Shown: positions 17,918 through 26,420, counted from the first letter of the stretch. The stretch is 64,000 nucleotides of DNA from JAJZRJ01 sp040757055 (GCA_040757055.1 JBFLXY010000005.1:122822-186821); one strand, 5' to 3'. Notes: generated by a model from the letters alone, not told the origin. Numbers and translations: made by a program.

Positions 17918-18315
17918 GGCCTGTTCTCCGTGACCACCGAAAGCGCAACGGCGCCGGCCTGTTTCGCCTGATCCATCACCTCCACCACCCGGCCAAAAGG
18001 CACGCCCTGGTCGGCATGAAGGCTGACCTCCCTGCTCTCACCGGCCGCGAAGCGCGCTGCCACTGCTGCCCTGATCCCGTTCGGCTCCACCGGCCGCTCA
18101 TCCAGGAAAAGAGCGCCGTCGGCCCGGATGGCGATGGCAACCCCCTTTTCCGGTGCGGGACTGGCCGACTCGGCCTCCGGCAGGTCCACAGGCAGCATGG
18201 GCCTGGCAAAGATGGAGGTGAGCATGAAGAAGATGAGCAGCAGAAAGACCACGTCCAGCATGGGCGTGAGGTCGAGGCTCTTTTTCTCGGCCACATGTTC
18301 GCCAAAGTCGATCAT
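17914..18315 (-). CDS. exbD: ExbD/TolR-family biopolymer transport protein
   Basis: A 133-residue protein with one membrane segment carrying the proton-path aspartate in LDLTPMLDVVFLLLIFFM (about residues 15-32) and a periplasmic ExbD domain. It forms the motor with ExbB. The gene overlaps exbB and tonB by 4 bases each. Confidence 0.93.
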   Translation of the reverse strand: MIDFGEHVAEKKSLDLTPMLDVVFLLLIFFMLTSIFARPMLPVDLPEAESASPAPEKGVAIAIRADGALFLDERPVEPNGIRAAVAARFAAGESREVSLHADQGVPFGRVVEVMDQAKQAGAVALSVVTENRP

Positions 18316-18917
18316 GCCCGGACTCCCAGGTGCTTGACCGCCTCGGTACCGTAGTGCTTCATGAGATAAGCAAAGGAGCGCACCCGGTCTTCAAAGAAGT
18401 GGTGGAGCACCATGGCCGGAATGGCAACGCAGAGGCCGGCCACCGTGGTGATGAGCGCCTCCCAGATGCCGCCGGCCAACATGCCGGGGTCCACCACGCC
18501 GCGCGAGGCCGCCACCTGCCGGAATGCCTCCACCATGCCCAGTACCGTGCCCAGCAGGCCCATGAGTGGTGAAAGGCGGCCGATGAGTTCGATAATGTGC
18601 AGCCGCTGGTTGAGCCTTTCCAGCTCCGCCGCCCCCTTAAGGGAGATGGCCTCCTCGATCATCTCTTTGCTGCTGCCGGCATGGCGCAATCCTTCGGCCA
18701 GCACCGCGGCCACCGGACCGGTGGTTTCCTGCGCCAGGGCCAAGGCCTCTGCCGTGCGCCCCTGCTCAAGAAGGCCGTGAATCCGCTCGGGATTCTGCCG
18801 CAGCCGCCCGGCCCGGGAATAATGCCACCCCCGCTCGATGCCGTAGGCCACGGTCAGGACCGAACAGAGCAGCAACGGATACATGAGCGGCCCGCCTTTC
18901 ATGAACAATTCCCACAT
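18312..18917 (-). CDS. exbB: ExbB/MotA/TolQ-family proton channel
   Basis: A 201-residue protein with three membrane segments and the family core LMGLLGTVLGMVEAF and WEALITTVAGLCVAIPAM. The start at 18917 is 7 bases after AAGGAGG; the longer frame to 18995 runs into the promoter. It is first in the exbB-exbD-tonB-receptor operon. A Fur-like site lies about 85 bases upstream. Confidence 0.92.
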   Translation of the reverse strand: MWELFMKGGPLMYPLLLCSVLTVAYGIERGWHYSRAGRLRQNPERIHGLLEQGRTAEALALAQETTGPVAAVLAEGLRHAGSSKEMIEEAISLKGAAELERLNQRLHIIELIGRLSPLMGLLGTVLGMVEAFRQVAASRGVVDPGMLAGGIWEALITTVAGLCVAIPAMVLHHFFEDRVRSFAYLMKHYGTEAVKHLGVRA

Positions 18918-19000
18918 TCGCCTTCCTCCTTGCCTGAACCGCGAGCCGTCCGCCCATCGGCGCCACGTCTCTTTCCGGATATAAGTTTGGCGCAACTAAC

Positions 19001-19019
19001 AATAATGATAAAAATTTTG
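19001..19019. promoter_or_regulatory. Fur-box-like site upstream of exbB
   Basis: AATAATGATAAAAATTTTG matches 13 of 19 positions of the classical GATAATGATAATCATTATC Fur box and lies ahead of the TonB/ExbBD operon. A second inverted element, ACCAA-N6-TTGGT, is at 19054-19069 in the same AT-rich region. The 308-base stretch 18918-19225 holds no gene. Confidence 0.5.
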
Positions 19020-19187
19020 CGCCGTTCCGGGCGCAGGATTTCTTGATTACCAAACCAATATCGGTTGGTCAATATATTTTTTTATTATGCGAATACAGTT
19101 TGACAAAACAAACTTATGGCCGCGGACAACCCCCCCGTCGCTGGCGCTTTGTTCAGGAAAACAAGGGAGGGGGCGGCGCAGAAGCAC

Positions 19188-19223
19188 CCCCCCTGTCCCG
19201 CCAGACGCGGCGGGACAGGGGGG
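19188..19223. terminator. Strong GC hairpin after the TorD-like gene
   Basis: A perfect 15-bp stem CCCCCCTGTCCCGCC / GGCGGGACAGGGGGG with loop AGACGC lies just past the TorD-like stop. There is no T run on either strand, so it may act as an mRNA 3'-end structure rather than a canonical terminator. Confidence 0.6.
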
Positions 19224-19225
19224 CA

Positions 19226-19750
19226 TCAACAGTGCTTGTTCAGAATGGCGCGGGCCAGCCGGGCGCTCTGCCGGTAGCAGCCGAGCTGGTCGTGCTGCTC
19301 CACCCGGTCAAAGAAGGGGCCGGTCCATTCCTGCAGGTGGCCGAGCAGATGCTCGAAATCCTGCCGGGCCGCGGTGTCGTTGACGGCCAGCCCTTGCAGC
19401 CAGGCGAGAAACTCGCTTTCCACCGCGATATGGTCCGGCATCTCGGCGGGCTCCAGGCCGTATTTGCGGTAGAGGCCGCGCACCATCAGGGTGGTTTCGC
19501 CCATCAGCGAGCCTTCCAGGTAGACAGAGCCATAGGGTGGGCACGGCACCTCCGGCAGGGCATTGACAAAAAGCCGGACATATTCGTTCTGCAGGCGGAC
19601 TGCTGCAACACCTACCATTTCCCCCATGAGCGCACCGGCCTCGGCGGCCATCCCGGCCGGAAGGTCCGCAGGAACCGGCAGTTGCTCCGGATAGCTGAAG
19701 AGCTGCGAGACGAAGCGCAGCCCGGCATGGGACGTCCCCGCCGGCATCAT
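19226..19750 (-). CDS. TorD/DmsD-family molybdoenzyme chaperone
   Basis: A 174-residue helical protein with the family core PCPPYGSVYLEGSLMGETTLMVRGLYRKYGL (about residues 70-100). Such chaperones hold the Tat-exported Mo subunit until its cofactor is loaded. It is the last gene of the Mo-enzyme operon; the start (ATG 19750, with a second ATG next to it) overlaps the NrfD stop in TGATG, and GGGAGG lies 8 bases upstream. Confidence 0.85.
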   Translation of the reverse strand: MMPAGTSHAGLRFVSQLFSYPEQLPVPADLPAGMAAEAGALMGEMVGVAAVRLQNEYVRLFVNALPEVPCPPYGSVYLEGSLMGETTLMVRGLYRKYGLEPAEMPDHIAVESEFLAWLQGLAVNDTAARQDFEHLLGHLQEWTGPFFDRVEQHDQLGCYRQSARLARAILNKHC

Positions 19751-20979
19751 CAGGACGCCTCCCGGGCAAGGATCGGCAGCTTGGCAATGGCCAGCAGGAC
19801 CAGGAAGACCGCGTAGGCCATGATGCCGAGCAGGATGACGACCTCGATGAAGGAAGGCGCATAGGCATAGTGCTCGACAAAGGTGCCCATGCCCGGAAAA
19901 AACCGGCCCGAGGCAACAGGCAGCGACCAGTGGCTGTCCGGCAGGCCGAGGGGAACCATGGTCATGGGCAGGTTGTTGTAGGCCGCCGGCATGATGAGAA
20001 AGCGGTGGACAAAGACCCCGGCGATGAGCAGCCCGGCGCTCCCGGCCAGGCGCGGCAGCGAACGCCGCACTCCGTCCTGCAGCAGCAGCCAGGCGCCAGT
20101 GAGCGGCGCCACCACCTCGAAGATGTGGGCCCAGGCAAAATCGCCCCAGGCAATCTCCATGATCCGGTGCGTTTCCGCGTTGCCGTACCAGGCATGGATC
20201 ACCAGATCGTTCATCATCAGAAAGAGGTGGATGCCGGTGGTCACAAAGATGATCAGGGCGAGGGTGCGGTAGGCCTCCTGGAATTTTTCCCCGGTGCCGT
20301 AAGCGATGGCCCCGGCCAGCAGCACCACGGCGGTGCCCACGCCAATGGCCACCGCCACGAAATCCGGGGCCATGGCCGGCGAATGCCACCAGTCCCGGGC
20401 CCCCTGGGTGGAAAAGATCCAGGCGGTGACCACGTGGATGCCGATGGCAAAGAGCAACGCCACCGGCGCGATGCGCTTGGCCCATTTCTCGGAAAATTCC
20501 GCCGGATTTTGCACCTTGACGGCAAAGCGGGAGAGCGGGCCGGTGAGGTCGGGCAGCATGAGGATGTAGAGATAGACCGCCGAGGCCACGGCATAGAGGT
20601 TGAGCACGATCACGTCCCACACCAGCGGCGACGTGAAGTTGGGGTGCAGCAGCATGTTGTAGAGCCGGACCGGCTGGCCGATGTCCGGCAGGACGATGAG
20701 CATGGCCGCAGTGACGTTGGCAAAGGCGGTGAGCGCCCCGAGCTTGGCCAATGGCTTCAACTTCTTGGCGCCGAAGAGGTAGATGGACGAACTTAAAACC
20801 AGGCCGCCAGCGGCGTTGCCGACAAAAAAGGCCAAACCTGAGATGTAGAGCCCCCAGCTGTAAGAGTTCTGGAGGTTGGTCAGCACCAGCCCCTCCCTGA
20901 GCTGATAGAGCCAGGCCGCCATGGCGACCAGAAAGAGGATGCCGCTGAGCCAGAGGCTGATTTTCATTTTTGCGGACAT
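19750..20979 (-). CDS. NrfD/PsrC-type quinone-interacting membrane subunit
   Basis: A 409-residue integral membrane protein with about ten helices. The N-terminal helices match the NrfD/PsrC family (NSYSWGLYISGLAFFVGNAAGG, GQPVRLYNMLLHPNFTSPLVWDV). It should exchange electrons between quinones and the FeS subunit. AAAGGAGATCTAATC precedes the ATG. It replaces the haem b subunit normally found with type II DMSO-reductase-family enzymes. Confidence 0.92.
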   Translation of the reverse strand: MSAKMKISLWLSGILFLVAMAAWLYQLREGLVLTNLQNSYSWGLYISGLAFFVGNAAGGLVLSSSIYLFGAKKLKPLAKLGALTAFANVTAAMLIVLPDIGQPVRLYNMLLHPNFTSPLVWDVIVLNLYAVASAVYLYILMLPDLTGPLSRFAVKVQNPAEFSEKWAKRIAPVALLFAIGIHVVTAWIFSTQGARDWWHSPAMAPDFVAVAIGVGTAVVLLAGAIAYGTGEKFQEAYRTLALIIFVTTGIHLFLMMNDLVIHAWYGNAETHRIMEIAWGDFAWAHIFEVVAPLTGAWLLLQDGVRRSLPRLAGSAGLLIAGVFVHRFLIMPAAYNNLPMTMVPLGLPDSHWSLPVASGRFFPGMGTFVEHYAYAPSFIEVVILLGIMAYAVFLVLLAIAKLPILAREAS

Positions 20980-20981
20980 GA

Positions 20982-21656
20982 TTAGATCTCCTTTGGTTTG
21001 GGCGGCAGATAGTAGACCGTGGGCTTGGTTCCCTTTTCCGGCAGGAGCTGGAAGGCATTGCGCTCCCGGATGAGACGGCGCACCTCGCTGTTGGGGTCGT
21101 CCAGGTCACCGACGATGCGCGCCTTGCCGGGACAGCCCTGCACGCAGGCAGGCGGCTCGCCCTTGTCCCGGTACTGGGCGCAGAAGGTGCACTTCTCCAC
21201 CACGCCCTTGGGCCGGAGCGGCGTGTAGACCAGGCGCCCTTCCTTGCGGTGGTCCGCCGGATAGCCGTAATGGTAGTTTTCCTGATACTGCGCCCGCTGA
21301 TGCGCCTTTTCCGGGCTCTCCCAGTTGAATTGCCGCACCCCGTAAGGGCAGGCCGCCATGCAGTAGCGGCAGCCGATGCAGCGCTCGAAGTCGATGAGCA
21401 CCGCGCCGTCCGGGGCGTGGTAGGTGGCGCCCACCGGGCAGACCTTTTCGCAGGGCGCGTTTTCGCAGTGCTGGCAATGCACCGGCAGAAAGAATTCGAC
21501 CCCTCGTGCCGGCGGCGTCAGGTGATGATGGCTGCCGGGGGTGAAGACCCGGTTCCACCAAGTGCCGGGCGGCTGGGCGTTGTGCTGCTTGCAGGCCACC
21601 ATGCAGGAACGGCAGCCGATGCATTTCTCAAGATCAATGACCATTCCCATCTTCAT
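20982..21656 (-). CDS. Four-cluster iron-sulfur electron-transfer subunit
   Basis: A 224-residue DmsB/PsrB-type ferredoxin-like subunit with the expected four cysteine groups: CIGCRSCMVAC, CQHCENAPCEKVCP, CIGCRYCMAACPYG and CTFC...C...C..GCP. It links the Mo subunit to the NrfD subunit. The start at 21656 overlaps the Mo-subunit stop by 4 bases (ATGA) and follows GGAGG. A longer frame begins at 21713 inside the upstream gene and was not used. It has no signal of its own and presumably exports with the Mo subunit. Confidence 0.93.
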   Translation of the reverse strand: MKMGMVIDLEKCIGCRSCMVACKQHNAQPPGTWWNRVFTPGSHHHLTPPARGVEFFLPVHCQHCENAPCEKVCPVGATYHAPDGAVLIDFERCIGCRYCMAACPYGVRQFNWESPEKAHQRAQYQENYHYGYPADHRKEGRLVYTPLRPKGVVEKCTFCAQYRDKGEPPACVQGCPGKARIVGDLDDPNSEVRRLIRERNAFQLLPEKGTKPTVYYLPPKPKEI

Positions 21657-24190
21657 GCCGAGATCCTCCTCACGTCCACCAGGCACTCGTTCCAGGCCGT
21701 GGTGGGCGACCACATGCCGGGGACGAAGTAGATTTCATGCAGCGGCTTGATCCACGGATAGGTCAGCGAATTGTACGACTCGTCGGCCAGATAGCGCCCC
21801 CACCAGCCCTCCTCGAAGATGGCGGTGCCCTGGCTGCAGCCGGGGTCGAGAATGGCATGGGCCCTGGTCTTGCCGCGGTCGTTGTAGATCTGCACCAGGT
21901 CGCCGTCCTTGATCCCGCGCGCCTGTGCCTCCGCCGGGTTCAGAAAGACCTTTGGCTGGTTGTCCTGCAATTCCAGGAGAATGGTGTTGTTGGAGTGGGT
22001 GGAATGCACCCGGTAGAGAGAGTTCTTGGTGACGTAGCGCAGCCGGTATTTGTCGCGGGACTGCGGGTTGACCTTGTACTCGGTCTCGGCAAAGGTCTCC
22101 TTGTGCACCGGCAGCTGTTCGCCCTCGACAAGGAAGAGGTCCTCGTCCTTGTAGAACTCGATCCGGCCGCTGCTGAGGAACTGGGCCGTGGCCGCAAGCG
22201 GGGCCGGATAGCTGGGGGGCGGAAAGGGCTGCCGGTGGGCGACCTGCTCGTAAAACGGCACCTGCCGGTCGTTTGGCGCCGGGGAGTGGAGGCGAACCGG
22301 CCCCTTTTGCAGCATCTCCAGGGTGATGCCCGCGGTTTCCGCGCCGCCGGTGGCAAGCAGCAGCTCAATGACCTTGAGAGCCGCCGCGTTCTCGTCCAGC
22401 TCCGGGAAGAAATGGCCGACATGCTCCGGCACCAGCCGTTTGGCCAGCTCGCGGAAGATCCACAGCTCGGATTTGCATTCGAAGAGCGGCTTGATGGCCG
22501 GCTGCTGGAGCTGCAGATAAGGGTGGAGGATGGTGGCGGTGAGGTCGTGCTTTTCGTACCAGGAGGGGGCCGGCAGCACCACGTCCGACCACTGGCAGGT
22601 GGTGGACATCTGGAAATCCGTGGTGAGGATGAACTCCAGCTCGCCGGACGTCGCCCGCTCCTTGAGGCGGTTGCTCATGTTGTGCTGGTCAAAGGGGTTG
22701 CCCCAGCCGCCGACCATGGCCTTGATCCCGTGTTCGGGATAGCGGGGGCCCGTGCCCTGGAGGAAATGGAGGTAGGGCACCCAGTTGAGCCTGGACCCCT
22801 CCGGGAACCACCAGCTTTTCAGGTTGAAGCGGATCCGGTACTGGCCGGCGTAGGTGGAAATACCGGCGCCGCTCTTGCCGATGCTGCCGGTCAGCACCGG
22901 CAGCAGGGAGATGGCGCGGCCCTTGAGGTCGCCGTTGTACCACTGATAGTTGCTGGCGCCGTAGATAATGTGCAGCGGGGTGTTGGTGGCCGCCTCCACC
23001 GCGATCCGCTCGATCTGCTCCGGAGCGGCGCCGGTGATGGCCGCCACCTTGTCCAGGGTGTAATCGGCCAGCGTTCTTTTCAGCGCGGTCATGACCGTTT
23101 CCACCGCCACCACTTGCCCGCTGGTCAGGGTGACCTGGTATTCTCCCTCCAGGTCGGCATGGGTGGGGTTCAGCCTTTCCGGATCAAGGATCTGCAGGCC
23201 GTTGCCGTTGTGAATCACAAAGAGGCGGCGGTACTCGGGGATGGCGCGGCCCTGGGCTGCCCCGGCCAGGGCCGCCACCTCGCCGGCCAGCAGTCGCTTG
23301 CCGCTATCCTTGCGGACCAGAATGGGGAAATCGGTGAAGTCCCGCAGGAATTCGGCGTCATAAAGCTGGCGGTCGATGATGACCTTGGCCATGCCCAGGG
23401 CCAGCGCGGCATCGGTATCGGCCTTGATCGGCACCCATTCGTCCGCCTTGGCCGCGGTGCTGCAAAAGTCGGGATCCACCACCACCATGCGGCCGCGACG
23501 CTTGGCCTCGATCATGTGGTGGGCATCCGGCAGCCGGGTCTGCATCACATTGGAGCCGAAGATCATGGTGTAGCGGGCATTGAGCCATTCCAGGGATTCC
23601 AGCTCCTCGCTCTGCACCCCAAAGGTCATGGGCCAGAACATGGGCAGGTCGCCGTTCTGGTCGTAGCCGTGGTGCATGGTCCAATGGGCCAGGCCGGCCA
23701 GGGCCACCATGGCGCCCTTCTGCACATAGCCGGTGCCCGGCACCTGGATGGTGGCGGCAATGGCCTCGGGACCGTATTTGCCGGCAATGGCCTTGAGCTT
23801 GCCCGCGGCATAATCCAGGGCCTCGTCCCAGCTCGCCCGCCGGAACTGGCCGCTGCCCCGCGGGCCGGTACGGATCAGCGGGTATTTCAGCCGGTCCTTG
23901 CCGTAGATGAGGTCCATCATCGAGAGCCCGCGCAGACAGCCGCGCGGATTGTAGGATTCTTCCGGATAATCGGCGGCCTGGATCAGGGTGCTGATCCGGC
24001 CGTTGGTGACCCGGGCCCTGTAGCCGCAAGCCCCGGTGCAGTTCGGCGAGCAGGTCGAGCGGATGAGCTGTTCCACCTGCTCGGCATAGCCGGTGGCGTC
24101 ATCGGCAAAGTGAAAAAACCTGAGTCCCAGCGCCAGGGCGCAGCCGCCGCCCACCGCGCCCTTCAAGAAAACCCGCCTGTCCAGCTTCAT
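21653..24190 (-). CDS. Tat-exported molybdopterin oxidoreductase, type II DMSO reductase family
   Basis: An 845-residue catalytic subunit. Residues 1-35 form a Tat signal (RRVFLKG). A CX3CX3C...C set (CSPNCTGAC, NPRGC) binds the FS0 cluster. YDQNGDLPMFW and GSNVMQTRLPDAHHMIEA resemble the Asp-ligated type II branch (nitrate, selenate, chlorate, ethylbenzene enzymes); I infer the NGD aspartate as Mo ligand. A molybdopterin dinucleotide-binding domain closes the protein. The substrate cannot be told from sequence; sulfur oxyanions, selenate, nitrate or chlorate are possible. First gene of the Mo-FeS-NrfD-TorD operon; start at 24190 after GGGGG. Confidence 0.88.
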   Translation of the reverse strand: MKLDRRVFLKGAVGGGCALALGLRFFHFADDATGYAEQVEQLIRSTCSPNCTGACGYRARVTNGRISTLIQAADYPEESYNPRGCLRGLSMMDLIYGKDRLKYPLIRTGPRGSGQFRRASWDEALDYAAGKLKAIAGKYGPEAIAATIQVPGTGYVQKGAMVALAGLAHWTMHHGYDQNGDLPMFWPMTFGVQSEELESLEWLNARYTMIFGSNVMQTRLPDAHHMIEAKRRGRMVVVDPDFCSTAAKADEWVPIKADTDAALALGMAKVIIDRQLYDAEFLRDFTDFPILVRKDSGKRLLAGEVAALAGAAQGRAIPEYRRLFVIHNGNGLQILDPERLNPTHADLEGEYQVTLTSGQVVAVETVMTALKRTLADYTLDKVAAITGAAPEQIERIAVEAATNTPLHIIYGASNYQWYNGDLKGRAISLLPVLTGSIGKSGAGISTYAGQYRIRFNLKSWWFPEGSRLNWVPYLHFLQGTGPRYPEHGIKAMVGGWGNPFDQHNMSNRLKERATSGELEFILTTDFQMSTTCQWSDVVLPAPSWYEKHDLTATILHPYLQLQQPAIKPLFECKSELWIFRELAKRLVPEHVGHFFPELDENAAALKVIELLLATGGAETAGITLEMLQKGPVRLHSPAPNDRQVPFYEQVAHRQPFPPPSYPAPLAATAQFLSSGRIEFYKDEDLFLVEGEQLPVHKETFAETEYKVNPQSRDKYRLRYVTKNSLYRVHSTHSNNTILLELQDNQPKVFLNPAEAQARGIKDGDLVQIYNDRGKTRAHAILDPGCSQGTAIFEEGWWGRYLADESYNSLTYPWIKPLHEIYFVPGMWSPTTAWNECLVDVRRISA

Positions 24191-24345
24191 GATGCCCCCC
24201 TGATTGTTGCTGTCCACTCCCCCGCCCCGGAGACGGCCTTGCCGCCGCCGGAACATCGCCTCCTTTTTTTCCTGCCGGTCAGATCTCTTCCCCCCTGGCC
24301 GGCAGCCAAATGAATTGTTTATACTGAACAGGTTCCAACATCCCC

Positions 24346-24359
24346 TTGACTCAAGTCAA
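24346..24359. promoter_or_regulatory. FNR/CRP-family palindrome in a divergent promoter region
   Basis: TTGACTCAAGTCAA is a perfect palindrome with the TTGAY-N4-RTCAA layout of FNR-type sites. It lies between the Mo-enzyme operon (minus) and the phosphomannomutase gene (plus), 155 bases from the Mo-enzyme start, suggesting redox or anaerobic control. The rest of 24191-24471 holds no gene. Confidence 0.55.
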
Positions 24360-24471
24360 ACAAAATGATCTTTGTTGTCCGATGGCCGCAAAAGCCCCTG
24401 ACTCTGCCCGGCAGGGCACGATGGGCTTTGCGGCACCGGCCCTGTAGCAGCAACGAGCCACCGGAGAGACC

Positions 24472-25821
24472 ATGACCACCCTGCCCTGCTTCAAAGCCTA
24501 CGACGTGCGCGGCCGCGTACCCGACGAACTGGACGCCGGCCTCGCTTTCCGCATCGGCCAAGCCGTTGCCACCTATCTCTCCCCCCGTCAGGTGGTCATC
24601 GGCCACGATATCCGGCTCTCCAGCCCGGCCCTGGCCTATGCCCTGGGCCAGGGTTTTCTCGAGGCGGGCGTCGATGTGCTCGATCTCGGATTGTGCGGCA
24701 CCGAGGAGATCTACTTCGCCACCTTCCACCTTGGCGCGGAGGGCGGCATCATCGTCACTGCCAGCCACAACCCGGCGGATTACAACGGCATGAAATTCGT
24801 GCGCGAGGCAAGCCAGCCCATCTCCGGCGACTCGGGGCTCAAGGAAATCGAACGGCTGGCCGCAGAGGGCCAGCGGATCACCGCACCCCGGCCCGGCATC
24901 CGCACCTCGGTGGACACCAAAGCCGCCTACCTCGACCACCTGCTCTCCTATATCGACCCGGCCAAGCTCAAGCCATTGACCATCGTGGCCAACCCGGGCA
25001 ACGGCTGCGCCGGGCCGGTGATCGACCTGCTGGAGCAGCGCCTCCCCTTCACCTTCGTCCGCATGCAGTGGGAGGCGGACGGCACCTTCCCGCACGGCGT
25101 GCCCAACCCGCTGCTGCCGGAGAACCGGGCCGCCACCGCCGAGATGGTGCAGCACCACCGGGCCGACTTCGGCATCGCCTGGGACGGCGACTTCGACCGC
25201 TGCTTCCTCTTTGACGAACAGGGGGGCTTTATCGAGGGCTACTATCTGGTGGGTTTGCTGGCCCAGGCACTCCTGGCCAGGCATCCGGGCGAGAAGATCA
25301 TCCACGACCCGCGCCTGGTCTGGAACACCGAGGAGTTGGTCCGCAAGGCCGGAGGAACGCCGGTGCTGTGCAAGACCGGCCACGCCTTCATCAAGGAGCG
25401 GATGCTTAAGGAAAACGCCCTCTACGGCGGCGAGATGAGCGCCCACCACTACTTCCGCGACTTTGCCTACTGCGACTCAGGCATGATCCCCTGGCTGCTG
25501 GTGGCGGAGATACTCTCCACCACCGGCCGGCCGCTTTCCGAACTGGTGAAGGACCGGCAGGCCGCCTTCCCGGTGAGCGGCGAGATCAACCGGCGGGTCA
25601 GTGACCCCAAGGCGGTGATCGCGAAGGTCGAGGCCGCCTATGCCGACACCCGGGGCAGCAGGGACTACACCGACGGCCTGAGTTTTACCGCGCAGGATTT
25701 CCGCTTCAACATCCGCGCATCCAACACCGAACCGGTGCTGCGCCTCAACGTGGAGACCCGCGGCGATCAGGCACTGCTAGCCAGCAAAACCGCCGAACTC
25801 CTCCGGCTCATCGAGGGCTGA
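24472..25821 (+). CDS. manB: Phosphomannomutase/phosphoglucomutase
   Basis: A 449-residue alpha-D-phosphohexomutase with the four-domain layout: active-site serine in TASHNP (about residue 101), the metal-binding loop DGDFDRC (about 240), the sugar-binding GGEMSAHHYF (about 323) and the phosphate loop RASNTEPVLR (near 417). It interconverts hexose 1- and 6-phosphates for glycan and LPS precursors. The start is the first ATG of the homology. It is followed after 8 bases by an orphan hicB gene. Confidence 0.93.
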   Translation: MTTLPCFKAYDVRGRVPDELDAGLAFRIGQAVATYLSPRQVVIGHDIRLSSPALAYALGQGFLEAGVDVLDLGLCGTEEIYFATFHLGAEGGIIVTASHNPADYNGMKFVREASQPISGDSGLKEIERLAAEGQRITAPRPGIRTSVDTKAAYLDHLLSYIDPAKLKPLTIVANPGNGCAGPVIDLLEQRLPFTFVRMQWEADGTFPHGVPNPLLPENRAATAEMVQHHRADFGIAWDGDFDRCFLFDEQGGFIEGYYLVGLLAQALLARHPGEKIIHDPRLVWNTEELVRKAGGTPVLCKTGHAFIKERMLKENALYGGEMSAHHYFRDFAYCDSGMIPWLLVAEILSTTGRPLSELVKDRQAAFPVSGEINRRVSDPKAVIAKVEAAYADTRGSRDYTDGLSFTAQDFRFNIRASNTEPVLRLNVETRGDQALLASKTAELLRLIEG

Positions 25822-25829
25822 GGAAAACC

Positions 25830-26162
25830 ATGAACACCTTGCCCTACAAAGGATATGCAGCCCGCGTGGAGTTTGACGCCGAAGACCGCCTCTTTCACAG
25901 CCGCATCGCCGGCATCCGCGACATCGTCACCTTCCACGGGGAATCGGTCAAAGAATTGCTCGCCGCCTTCGAAGAGGCAGTGGATGATTATCTGGAAACC
26001 TGCGAGAAGCTCGGCCAGCAGCCCAACAAGCCTTTTTCCGGTCGGATGATGTTGCGGCTACCGCCGGAAACCCATGCGGCAGCGGCCATGGCTGCCGAGG
26101 CGAACGGCAAGAGCCTCAACCAATGGGCCACCGAGGTCATCGACAAGGCTGTACATCATTAA
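25830..26162 (+). CDS. Orphan HicB-family antitoxin-like protein
   Basis: A 110-residue protein with an N-terminal HicB fold (YKGYAARVEFDAEDRLFHSRIAGIRDIVTFHGES) and a C-terminal ribbon-helix-helix (RMMLRLPPETHAAAAMAAEANGKSLNQWATEVIDKAV). No HicA-size frame lies on either side: upstream are 8 bases after manB, downstream is a gene-free AT-rich stretch. It may act as a stand-alone regulator, or the toxin has been lost. AGGAAAACC lies before the ATG. Confidence 0.85.
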   Translation: MNTLPYKGYAARVEFDAEDRLFHSRIAGIRDIVTFHGESVKELLAAFEEAVDDYLETCEKLGQQPNKPFSGRMMLRLPPETHAAAAMAAEANGKSLNQWATEVIDKAVHH

Positions 26163-26354
26163 AAAAGGCTTTCTTTGCCCTTTCGTCGCGATCTTCCCTC
26201 CACGGTTCTCCTTCAAGGCCTTCCCGCTAACCAATTTTTGCCTATTTCCCGGAAAATCACTATTGCTTGCTGCGGGAACCACTTTCCGCGAGATTTTATC
26301 TGTACCAAAATTATTCAGTATTATTCAGATATTAAGCCAACAAACGTTTTTTGC

Positions 26355-26383
26355 TTGACCCTTCACAGTCACTTCACTATTGT
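26355..26383 (+). promoter_or_regulatory. Sigma70-like promoter of the DNA-binding gene
   Basis: TTGACC (26355-26360), a 17-base spacer and TATTGT (26378-26383) precede the ATG at 26421. The stretch 26163-26420 is AT-rich compared with its surroundings and holds no other gene. Confidence 0.65.
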
Positions 26384-26394
26384 AGTGTTACACT
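26384..26394. promoter_or_regulatory. Operator-like palindrome at the transcription start
   Basis: AGTGT-T-ACACT directly abuts the -10 box, the place for an autoregulatory operator. The gene it precedes encodes an N-terminal ribbon-helix-helix-like segment, which makes self-binding plausible. Confidence 0.45.
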
Positions 26395-26420
26395 GAAACA
26401 CTTATATGGAGGGTGCGACT

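Noticed and set aside
19188..19223. Rho-independent terminator of the Mo-enzyme operon
   Set aside because: The stem is excellent but there is no T run on the relevant strand, so it was reported as a hairpin of uncertain role only.
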